Of a DNA stretch of 64,000 bases, positions 55,406 to 64,000 are shown one piece after another. Origin of the DNA: Cylicocyclus nassatus (taxonomy: Eukaryota; Nematoda; Chromadorea; Rhabditida; Strongylidae); the NCBI GenBank assembly GCA_958299035.1, contig CATQJL010000316.1, positions 48,295,585 to 48,359,584 of the forward strand. The letters run 5' to 3'. A program made the position numbers and the translations under genes. A model generated the notes under the pieces. That model made no database searches and was not told the DNA's origin. It saw only the letters and a list, made by a program, of their open reading frames with translations. How positions within the stretch are numbered: position 1 is the stretch's first letter; the number at the start of each line of letters is the position of its first letter.

Positions 55406-56423
55406 TGGCCGTATTCATCAACGAACCCTGAGGGTTAAATTAACCCCCAGGGTTAGTTTAACCCTCAGGGTTCATTGGCCGTATTCATCAACCATAGGAA
55501 GGGTTTGCCACCGAACGCAATCCACCCGTATCGATCAACGAACCTGTGGCCGTAATCATCAACGAACCCTGTGGTTGATGAATACGGCCAATGAATCCTG
55601 AGGGTTAAACTAACCCTGAGGATAAAAGCGTCAGTTACGCGTGCGCTGTGCAAACTCACATCACAGAATGCCTAAGTACGTGCTAAATTCACTTTATACT
55701 TCCATTCTTGCACTGTTATAGTAGTATAATCAACGAATAAGCTTCTAACACTAGTTTTTATAATACATCTCTAGCATATTTGCAGCATCCAAACTTACAG
55801 CGTGAGTTTATTTTCATGTGTGCAATTGTGTCGTGTAAGTTCTACTTTTGCGCAGTTCGTTTTATACCGGGCTTGTGCTACTCTTTTAGGGGTCAGTGCG
55901 TGTTATCATAAAGTGGTTTTTCTGTTTTAACACTTGTCAAAGTGGAATGCGCAATCATTTTTCCTCGTCGCATTCATTTGTCACCAAAGCTAGAATTCTT
56001 TTTCTCGCGAACTCAGTTTCATGTACTTCGAATTTGAACATAAAACGAAGTCGAACCTAAATAGTATAACATCAATCTAATACTGAATACTACAATACTC
56101 GTTGATCGCTTTTTATTAAACTATTAGATGCGAGTAAATGTTTGTATGAAGTGTCAGGGTAGAGTTAACCTTGCTCTAAGCTAGGGTTAAATTAACCCTG
56201 ATGAATCACGTAAGTTTAACCCTCCAGGGTTAGTTTAACCCTCACTAATCGTTGATGAATACGGGTTAGTCGCTTTCGGGGTAAAATTAACCCTCAAGGT
56301 TAGATTTAACCCTCAGGGTTAAGCTTACCCTGTGTTTCATGAATACGAGTTAATCGTTCTCCAGGGTTAAATTAACCCTGCAGGGTTAGTTTAACCCTCA
56401 GGGTTCGTTGATGAATACGGCCA
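55406..56423. mobile_element. 1018-bp TIR element nested in the Gag start exon
   Basis: The ends TGGCCGTATTCATCAACGAA and their exact inverse continue as perfect 33-bp TIRs, flanked by a 3-bp CAG duplication (55403-55405 and 56424-56426). The interior carries many copies of the palindromic phrase CAGGGTTAAATTAACCCTG and additional internal copies of the terminal sequence. No transposase frame is seen; the long middle is AT-rich and unremarkable. It is younger than, or was carried along with, the BEL/Pao copy. Confidence 0.9.
55476..55587. repeat. 112-bp mini-copy with the same TIRs, nested in the TIR element
   Basis: TGGCCGTATTCATCAAC at 55476 and its inverse GTTGATGAATACGGCCA ending at 55587 bound a short segment with further half-copies (CCGTATCGATCAACGAAC, GGCCGTAATCATCAACGAAC). 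It looks like self-insertion or terminal rearrangement of the same family. Confidence 0.7.
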
Positions 56424-56477
56424 CAGGTCCTCGATGGCTTTGACGACCTTGGGGATGTAGGATTCGACGGTGTTCAT
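56424..56477 (-). CDS. Gag start exon fragment (18 codons before the nested element)
   Basis: An ATG at 56477 opens a minus-strand frame (MNTVESYIPKVVKAIEDL) that ends exactly at the CAG target duplication of the TIR element. On the other side the frame continues from 55405 to the CAG-GTAAGT donor. The acidic, helix-prone sequence fits the N-terminal coiled region of BEL/Pao Gag. This is an inference from frame continuity. Confidence 0.5.
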
Positions 56478-57273
56478 ATCGATCGATAGCGCACTGACTC
56501 GAAAGCTTGCAGGAGGTAGTAACTGCCAAACCCAAATTCTGAAATTGTGCTACATGAGTATGCTTGGCGAGGGCGTGACTACTTGCGGATGTAGTCACAC
56601 AAAAATGGTGAACACAATACACGGGCGAAATGCGTGAAACGATGAACAACAAGCAACAACTGAAACTCCGGGGGGTTAGTATGGGGCATGAGTACCGATG
56701 ACGAAAGCAGTATCGATCGCAAGGAACCGTCACTGACTAAGCCTAGCCACAAATTGCAAAAAAAAGGAGGGAAAGAGGAATGAGTGCGCAATGCGAGCAT
56801 GTGGGAAAGAAATGAATTTAGGGGCGAGACTCTCATCAGACATAACATACAGGGCTCGTTCGTCGGCCTGATGGCGTGTTTCAGGGCAGACAGAGCCGAA
56901 CCATCTCAATGGCTGCAGAGAAACCTGGCCACCAGAAGGCACCAGACAGTTCCGGACAGTGGGCAGGGCGCAGATGGCTGCTGCCACCAGGTCTGCGGGA
57001 TCACCCCACTCTCAGCTAAGTGGAACTGTGGGTAGTCGCGTACTCGCGTCAACCTAGTCGCGTCGGAGCTGGCTGATGAAACGAAAGATGAGTTCTCTAA
57101 AGAGCCACAAGGTACAACCAGCATGTGTACACTGCGCACATGTGAAATGGAAAAATGGGATGAATTTGCACTGCTAACTAGGGACCCTGACGTGCAAGGG
57201 CGTGCACATGTGGACTACACAGGTGAGGCTCGATCACAGAAGCTGAACATAGGTTTGCTATCCCTATGCTCAA
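56478..57273 (-). other. 5' untranslated leader of the BEL/Pao element
   Basis: About 800 bp between the PBS and the Gag ATG. It carries no long frame in the sense direction with recognisable content; packaging and regulatory signals would lie here but none is identifiable by eye. Confidence 0.5.
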
Positions 57274-57291
57274 CTCCGGTACGATGCACCA
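57274..57291 (-). promoter_or_regulatory. Primer-binding site of the BEL/Pao element
   Basis: Immediately inside the 5' LTR the sense strand reads TGGTGCATCG, complementary to a tRNA 3' end CGATGCACCA. From memory this matches tRNA-Gly (acceptor arm GCATCGG...), with weaker pairing beyond 10 nt. The TGG lies directly against the LTR, which fixes the element's orientation as minus. Confidence 0.75.
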
Positions 57292-58108
57292 TGTCGCGGA
57301 TTGGGCCCCCAGCTCCCAGCGTCAGTGGTATAATTGCTCTCCTGCATCGGCGAGGGGAGCCAGGGGTCCGCACCGTGAATAAGTGAACCATACAATGTGT
57401 GGTGGCTACCTGTGAGACGCTCGTTGTGCCTGCCACGTGGGTACTCCTTACGCTCTTAGGGGCCCTTGCCACCAGCCTGCTTAGTAGCGACTCGTCACCT
57501 GGGATCGACCTGTGCTTCCAGCCACCGACAGCTGGGGCGTGCACTCATAACCGTGGCACTTAGCTAGCATCGTGCCAGCCTTCCTACAGATGTTACCTAC
57601 TAGGCAAGATTACGAAATACACCCGAAATGACAACCCGATATTCCGGAGCCACAGCCGAGCCGTGGTCACCGCTCCAACACATATCACACCTGTAAAGTG
57701 CCCACCATTTATCCGCGATAAAATCCCTACACTCAAACACACAGGATGAGCAACAACCAGCCAGATGTTACCTAGGGGCCGGCAATAACGGAAACCCCCC
57801 GAGGCGGTGTCGCCGGCGTGTGCCAGGTGCGATCGCGCTCGGGGTTACCTCGTAGCGTGGGAGCCAGTCCTCTGTGGCGTAGATGGAAGCACGCGAGAGT
57901 TGGGGTAGCGCTGGATCGATCGATAGTTGAGACGAAATGGAAACCCGACCGCTCACTGTGACGGCAGCTGCGAAGACTGACTACGTGACTTATTTGAACG
58001 CTGCGAAGGTAAGAGAGGTGAGAGGCGGGACAGCGCGAGGACGGCGTTTTGGGACCCTTTGCGAGGCGGAGGGCGGCGACCTTTGAAGGAAGTCGCGAAT
58101 CCGCGACA
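57292..58108 (-). repeat. 5' LTR of the BEL/Pao element
   Basis: Copy of 45056-45872 at a constant offset of 12,236 bp, with no difference noticed. It would contain the promoter and transcription start. Confidence 0.95.
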
Positions 58109-58453
58109 CCGATGGAATTAAACTTGGAAACAGCGTACGCAAATTCTGAAAGAGCTTCCCTTTTCAAATTTTTCACCAAAAATTGCGCGGGGGCGCACTG
58201 CCGCAACCCTGAAAACGACGGAGGGGACGCAGGAGTTCCTAGCACCTCCATTCGCACAGCATTCACACTCCAGAAGGCTCCTCGCGCCTTTGCGCAGAGG
58301 TCAAGGTCCGCCCATCGCTCCACTCCTTCACTGGCCTCATTCGGAGCGTGCGGCTTGCGGGAAAGCATAGATATGCAAGTGCAAAAATTCGTGAAAAATT
58401 CAAACTCACAATTACGAACTTTGGAGTGCAATCTTTGGAAGATGTTCCTCTGA
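58109..58453 (+). pseudogene. 3' part of the ORF interrupted by the BEL/Pao insertion
   Basis: The right flank continues the frame of 44883-45055 directly after the CCGAT duplication, with protein-like sequence (MELNLETAYANSERASLFKF) for about 30 codons before a GC-rich, less protein-like stretch, then a stop at 58453. A donor may lie before the GC-rich part. No family recognised. Confidence 0.4.
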
Positions 58454-58563
58454 GGATAGCCAACGAAAAGTTGACTTGGGGTGACTATCTTGGAGCGCAA
58501 AACCCACTTCTTTTCGAACAAGCCTTGAATCTAGGTTTAGATTCTGATGAGCTATCGAATTAA
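58348..58563 (+). CDS. Possible terminal exon of the interrupted gene
   Basis: A plus-strand frame of about 70 codons ends in TAA at 58563 and has balanced, protein-like composition (KIREKFKLTITNFGVQSLED, LTWGDYLGAQNPLLFEQAL). A GCATAG acceptor-like site lies near 58,370. It could be the last exon of the gene split by the retrotransposon, but the phase link is not proven and the family is unrecognised. Confidence 0.35.
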   Translation: MRLAGKHRYASAKIREKFKLTITNFGVQSLEDVPLRIANEKLTWGDYLGAQNPLLFEQALNLGLDSDELSN

Positions 58564-61388
58564 TTCTGATTCATGCGAGAACTATTGCATCTATCTAATA
58601 AGTATAGTAAATTGGGTAAAATCGGTTTGGTATGCAGATAGATTCTACAAAATTTCAGCTGAGTCCTCTTTTTGCAAATGTAGTACCAAAATTCTCCGAA
58701 AAAGGATCTTTCTTATGGTTCATTATTATGCACACCCAAAATAAATTAATACAATTTCAGTGACTTCTGGTGTTGAGCACTCATTCAAATTCTATGAAAA
58801 AATCGTTATATGATAGGAAGCTCAATTTTGTTCGGCTATAACATACTTCTTACTCCAAAACAGGTCAAAATCGCATTGAGTCATGTTTCGCATATCCCAT
58901 CGGAGATTCTGTGATTCTTATCTTGATTTGCATCAAATTTGAGCTATATGAAGTTGTAGCCAAACTAGAAAAAACGGAAAAAGCCGAAAATCAAAAAGCA
59001 TTTGGGACACCTGCACCTTGCTCAATAGATATGCTTTCAATTAATCGTACACATGTACACTTATCACAGTTGAAAGTCGAGTAACGGAATCTTCCTTATT
59101 CTTCCAAAAATTTGATGCCCACACTATCGCCTCATGGTCAAAAGATCTCAGTAGTAAATTTGTCGCTCCTAAATTGCAAAGACAAATGTCCCAAGTGATA
59201 GATCTCATAAACTCTAGTCTGTCACTTTCCGTCGTTCATTATTCATCCAGAACACTGAGAAGTATCCTCCAAACCTGCACAACTCGTAATGAGATTAGCC
59301 AGTGGGCGGGGCGAATGGGCGGAGCCGTCTGAAAAGTGCGAGGACGCCTGGAGGTGCTAAGTACCCCTGCAAGGAAAGGCGGCGAGGCTTTGGGAACTCC
59401 TGGGCCGCCGCCGAAAACGACCGCTTTGTGCTATAACGCCACCCCGCGTCCTGAGAACTAACTATAGATTGAGCTTGACATTGCAGAAGACATCATGCCA
59501 GTTAAGATTGACTGTTTACTGATGACTGTGCAAAAGTATTGCTCGTTTTGCCGGTTCTCACTTGTGCTATAACTTTCTAAGAAATGTGCATTTTTCAATG
59601 CGATAAAGACCATCAAGTGCAGCAAGCTTTTCGAGATAAACGCACATTCGAATATACTCATATCACAAACGGGCAGAATCATATGGATTGATGAGCAAAA
59701 AAGTTTACGAAAACTCGTTTTTGACGAGTAATTCCCTTCATTGTTGCTGTAAATGATAAGTAGCCTATCATGTAACCGCAAAGCTACAGTGCAAGAAGAT
59801 GAATAGGGCTAAAGGAGATTGGTGAAAAGAAAAGAACTCAAAAATTGTTAGTTTTTTTCCAACATTTGTAAGCTTCAAATTTCCAGATTGAAGGGTTTTT
59901 CGATTTTCTGCGTTCGGCAGTTAAACGTTTTTGCAAAGACAACAGGATGCCCTACCCTTATGCTTACAATAATGAGCAAAGCGGCGATTGCTTCATTCAA
60001 AGAAATTCTATGGGCCACAGAGTGACAAAACGATTACCAGGGTCAAGCGTGGAGTGCGGCACGCCACACCTAGGGGGTCGTATTGAGGAGTCAGAAGGGG
60101 AGGGGGTCGTAGTTGGGTAATCTGATAATAGTGATAACATGATATTTGTATCGTATCCATAATTAGCATGTCAACTAACCCCTGTAGACAAAGTGTGAGC
60201 GAATTCTGAAGATTCAAGATACTAGGCTACCTAAATGAAATGGTCAAATTTCAACATGGTTAACTTTGTTTCAAAGGTGAATTAGCTATCCGTTTTTGCA
60301 CTCAAGACAAAGCACTACTCCTTCTTTGTCCAGCTTAGGAATCCCGCTTCAGAAGACCTGCAATCTGTGGAGTTAGAAGCCAACCAAAATCTCGTTTTTC
60401 CCATTTTTCGCTTCTGATCGCTGTGCTTTCACCAAATATTACTCAGAGCTAAGAAGACGAATCAGGCTCCAAACAGTCCTACGGAATCTACAAGGTTTAG
60501 GCTATCGATTCATATAAATATTGTCCGTTAAAAATGTTTTTTTGATATAGTTAATGGGGTGCGGCACACCCCCTTAACTTGCCTTCAAAATCCAGAAAGC
60601 ACCCCATTGCTGGCATGAGTATTAAGCACATAGCTTCTTCTTGCTACACTGGAAATTTGGAGCCGAACGCCCCAACCATAAGAAAATTATGGCCCTTTCA
60701 ATATGCCCATTCAGATCAGAATCAGCCGTCAAAATACGTGTGATTGTAAAGTGCAGTCACAGAAAATCGGGCGTACAGCTCTCAGAAATCTGAAAACTCT
60801 CTAGAAAAAGCTGGTGTCCTCCAGAATGTCACACTTCGAGGTCCAGAGGTTAAGAGGAGGAAGAAGGGGTCGTTTGAGGGCTTTCATGGGAGGGGGGGGG
60901 GTTGTTTTCGAGAGACTTGTGCCTGACCTCTTTCTCAACTCTGGTAATGCTATCTTAGGTATATAGTTCAAGGTCTTATTAAGACAGCAATCGGGGGGGG
61001 GGGGGGAGGCGTAACCAGCGATCGTGTGCCACACCCCTTGCTTGACCCTGACGATTACCCATGTTAAGGCGCCGAAATCTCAGGCAGTGTAGGCAATTTC
61101 TATCACATATAGTAGCTGACTTATCAAAATTATGCCTTCACTTGCGCTTGAACCGTGGCCAGAAAAACAAGTGTAATAATATTCTGGTTTTCAGTTCTAT
61201 AAATTTCTAAAGGAGGCTTAGAAGCCAGATTCAACCACCAATAGATAGAGCATGAAAAGAGCTTCTTATAATGTGCTAAGTTTTTTCCAAAGAAGACATT
61301 TTTATAGAAAAAAGTCGTCCAGAAGCAAGGGTGCATTACTTTTGCACCAACCTAACATACAGTTGTGACAGTGGAATGTGAAAAATTT
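58564..61388. other. Intergenic region with no gene recognised
   Basis: AT-rich DNA with short frames only. A GC-rich island lies at about 59,300-59,450. Two G homopolymer tracts (about 60,890-60,902 and 60,992-61,007) stand out. A CACACC/GGTGTG-type phrase (GTGCGGCACACC) recurs near 60,050 and 60,555. Confidence 0.4.
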
Positions 61389-61467
61389 CGGCGAATTCGC
61401 CGAATTCGCCGAATTCGCCAAATTCGCCGATGTCGCCGGATTCGCCGATTTCGCCGATGTCGCCGAC
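61389..61467. repeat. 9-bp minisatellite (CGCCGAATT)n
   Basis: About nine tandem units of CGCCGAATT drifting to CGCCGATGT and CGCCGGATT at the right end. In frame it would encode Ala/Glu/Phe repeats, but no gene surrounds it. Confidence 0.9.
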
Positions 61468-61639
61468 TTTGCGTCTTTTCGTCATAACTCCCTTCGTTCT
61501 TTATGGATTTCAAATTTGAAGGCAGATTTGGATTAAGCTCGCCGAGACGAATCTTTTCATATATTGAACTGCTGTAATTGGCTCGGTCACGGTAAGTGCA
61601 TGGTAGGAATCCGTTGCATCCTGTGGTGGTGTTTTCTAG

Positions 61640-62190
61640 AGCATGCTGATTACGAACACAATATTAGTTTTCAGGATCGTCCATTACTTTTATCGGTTTT
61701 ATCGATTTTTTTTGTAAAGTTTCACCTGCGGGGCTGGGAGTTTGCACAGGGGGGTAATCGAGCATGCAGATTACGAATACAATATTAGTTTTCAAGATCG
61801 TCCCCCTTGGGGATGATCAGCATGCTCGATTACCCCCCTGTGCCATCTCCCAGCCCCCTAGCTCAACCTTTGCAAAAAAATCGATAAAATCGATAAAAGT
61901 AATCGATAATCCTGAAAACCAATATTGTATTCGGAATCTCCATGCTCGATTACCCCCCTGTGCCAACTCCCAGCCCCGTAGGTGAACTCAGCAAAAAAAT
62001 CGATAAAAATCGATAAAATCGATATCGATCGATGACGAAAAGTAGCCTATGACACCCGCCGGGGCCCGTAGTGTATGTGTGCCAAGTTTGGTCCGGATCG
62101 GTTCAGAAATGGAATTTTCTATTCGGAACATACGTACAGACATACAGACAGACAGACATACAAACAGACATTCAGCTTTATATATAAGAT
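61640..62190. repeat. Dispersed repeat with ATCGATAAA arms and GACA-rich tail, copy 1
   Basis: Contains several inverted copies of the phrase GGGGGTAATCGAGCATGC and its inverse, AATCGATAAAATCGATA tracts, a GACACCCGCCGGGGCCCG block, a CATACGTACAGACAGACAGAC microsatellite, and ends in CAGCTTTATATATAAGAT. The 3' half matches copy 2 at 62,580. The GACA tail and fixed terminus suggest a retroposed or Helitron-type non-autonomous element; class not settled. Confidence 0.65.
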
Positions 62191-62485
62191 GTGAAAATTT
62201 CGCAATAGGGTTCTTACGCAGGTTTTCCACTACGCAACTGTTTACGAATTTTTTGAGCTTTCCAACAGGTAATCACTTCTGACAAACAGTTCTTACAATT
62301 TGCCGAGAATGACTTTTGAATGAAGCATCGAATGAAGTGCAAATTTCAAATCTGAATTTAGCGAATTTGATTTCTTTAGTAAGAAAGATTCTGTCTTGTT
62401 TAGTTTTTTTCTGAGGTAAACTTGCTTTTGATGGTCTAACATCCTTCTCATGTTTCTAACGCAATTCTACGATAGTCCGGAGCGA

Positions 62486-63096
62486 TAGGTGCGTTCTGTA
62501 CAGTAAATCTAAGTTGATCGGTCTCACAGAACGGTACCTAAACCTCGTCAAAGACATCAAAGCAAGAAGATTATTAAACACTAGCTGGCTTACCCGGCTC
62601 CGCCGTATGTTCCAAATGGAAAATTCCATTTCTCAACCGATCCGGACCAAACCTGACACACATACACTTCGGGCCCCGGCGGGTGTCACAGTCCACTTTT
62701 CGCTATCGATCGATGTCGATTTTATCGATTTTTTGCAAAATTTGAGCTAGGGGGCTGGAATTTGGCAGAGGGGTGTAATCGAGCATGCTGATCACCCCCC
62801 ACGGGGGTGATCAGCATGCTCGATTACCCCCCTGTGCCAACTCCCAGCCCGTAGCTCAAATTTTGCAAAAAATCGATAAAATCGACATCGATTGATAGCG
62901 AAAAGTGGACTGTGACACCCGCCGGGGCCCGAAGTGTATGTGTGTCAAGTTTGGTCCGGATCGGTTGAGAAATGGAATTTTCTATTTGGAACATACGTAC
63001 AGACAGACAGACATACAGACAGACATACAGACAGACAGACGAACAGACATTCAGCTTTATATATAAGATTGTTCACACTTTTTGGGATACCTTGTA
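62486..63096. mobile_element. Interrupted copy of the CAAGGTGTCCC MITE family
   Basis: The left piece (CAGTAAATCTAAGTTGATCG, AACGGTACCT) and the right terminus (CACTTTTTGGGATACCTTG) match the right arm of the element at 15838-16525, but are separated by the insertion at 62,580-63,070. The left end is missing or diverged. Confidence 0.6.
62580..63070. repeat. Dispersed repeat, copy 2, with long inverted repeat
   Basis: Begins ACTAGCTGGCTTACCCGGCT. About 62,608-62,790 is repeated inverted at about 62,803-62,995, around the CATGCTGATCACCCC centre, and the element ends with the GACA-rich microsatellite and CAGCTTTATATATAAGAT as in copy 1. It is inserted inside the MITE at 62,486-63,096. Confidence 0.75.
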
Positions 63097-64000
63097 TATT
63101 GAGTGCACTAAGACAAGATTATCCTCAGTTCTCTTCCCGTTGATCTGACTCAATTCTCTTCCCGTTACAAATCTCCCAGTCTGCTTTCAATCCGACTTAT
63201 TGAGTAGACAAATGATGATCAAATTTGAGAGCATTTTTAATTAACTACACACTGTATAGCCAATACAATATCGCAAGAATAGTCACGGCAACTACAAGTT
63301 TCTCAGACACTTTTAGGTGCACACAGTCACCATTACTTTTCTACTATGTGGCAGTAATGGATGTCCCCTCAAGTTATGTTAGTGCTAATGAGAATTTGCT
63401 CAGCAAATTCTATAAAGACAGGTGCCACATACGTTGTTGGGTTCACACGATTCAGCATACGGATCTTATGACACGACTTTGTTTCGAAAGAGCAGTTGTG
63501 CTTCAATGTTATTGAGAAGTAATCAGGCGTCTTGGTTTGCGGACAACCGTTCACAATTTCATCCAAAAAGCTGTACTATGGCCAGCTGCAAGAACTATGG
63601 ACAAATAACAGGAGACATATGGCACTCGCTGGATATCGTTGTTAGGTAAAAGCCAAGAGATATCGTTTTTGCAGATTCATTATATTACTAACGAAAGTGA
63701 TATGAAATTTGAACTAGCCATGTAAAGTTTTAGAGAATTAATCAAAATCTCACGTTCATCATTTGAACAATTTGACACCCACCTCTCTTCCAGGCCAAAA
63801 AAACGTTTTCAACCGCCTTCGTCATGCCATTTACGCATATATGCCCCTCCCCCTACTTTTCACCTCTTCTTGTTCGTCATTGTAGACATTACTCGGCTCA
63901 TGACTGTCCCACCGCTCCACTCTCTGCAAAACCAATAATTTCGAGCTTTAATGTGTCAGTTTTAGTGCAAGCACCAATTGCAAAATTGGAATTTGTGCCA
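63097..64000. other. No gene or repeat recognised to the window end
   Basis: Only short frames without family resemblance. No transposon ends noticed. Confidence 0.4.

Larger units (their letters stand above)
45056..58108 (-). mobile_element. BEL/Pao LTR retrotransposon, 13.05 kb, with nested element
   Basis: Two 817-bp direct repeats beginning TG and ending CA (45056-45872 and 57292-58108) are identical as far as I compared, keep a constant offset of 12,236 bp, and are flanked by CCGAT. Transcription is on the minus strand, so the 5' LTR is the right one. In order on the minus strand: a PBS, an interrupted Gag start exon, Gag-protease (55283-52995), pol (53157-49543), a pyrimidine-rich spacer and a zinc-knuckle ORF (48580-46838). 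Domain content and the DUF1759/DUF1758/DUF5641 set place it in BEL/Pao. LTR identity implies recent insertion. A 1018-bp TIR element interrupts the Gag start. The bases next to the 3' LTR are not purine-rich in the sense direction, so the polypurine tract is atypical or not where expected. Confidence 0.95.

Noticed and set aside
1..64000. CRISPR arrays, rRNA genes and intact tRNA genes
   Set aside because: No regularly spaced identical repeats with unique spacers, no recognisable rRNA segments, and the only tRNA-like sequence (18,971) fails to form a cloverleaf.

Overview
The window looks like a nematode genome, most likely a repeat-rich clade V (strongylid-type) species. Host genes have short exons with GT..(T)TTCAG introns, start codons sit just downstream of splice-acceptor-like sites as expected for trans-splicing, and four minus-strand genes are packed like a nematode operon. 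No bacterial-type gene organisation is visible. The species is inferred from gene structure only.

Layout. (1) About 3.1-11.0 kb, minus strand: a putative operon in the order RCL1 (18S rRNA processing), an unrecognised protein with a C-terminal hydrophobic segment, RPF1 (60S assembly, Brix domain) and NDUFB2 (mitochondrial complex I). Spacings of roughly 110-200 bp and acceptor-like sites before three of the four starts support polycistronic expression. (2) About 15.5-31.6 kb, minus strand: a ten-exon gene for a secreted, probably GPI-anchored protein. Its core resembles a degenerate nucleotidyltransferase (CCA-adding/poly(A) polymerase) head, and there is one in-frame TAA in exon 8. Its introns are full of transposons. 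(3) About 26.1-28.1 kb, plus strand, inside that gene's intron: an AT-rich Penelope-like reverse transcriptase ORF followed 220 bp later by a complete set of hammerhead ribozyme elements in an unusual crossing (pseudoknotted) order, all enclosed by short terminal inverted repeats with TTAA flanks. (4) 45,056-58,108, minus strand: a BEL/Pao LTR retrotransposon with apparently identical 817-bp LTRs, a CCGAT target duplication, a PBS, Gag-protease, RT-RNaseH-integrase, and a third, apparently spliced zinc-knuckle ORF. A 1-kb TIR element sits inside its Gag start exon, and the retrotransposon itself interrupts a plus-strand ORF.

The rest is intergenic or intronic sequence with many non-autonomous DNA transposons: three hAT-like elements with perfect 8-bp target duplications, several mariner-like TA-flanked foldbacks, one decayed mariner, long foldbacks, palindrome clusters, minisatellites and a dispersed repeat with a (GACA)-rich tail.

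The strongest candidate for something undescribed is the pseudoknotted hammerhead-like RNA beside the reverse transcriptase. Next are the three-ORF BEL/Pao architecture and the secreted nucleotidyltransferase-fold gene. All family assignments come from reading motifs by eye; no database search was run.
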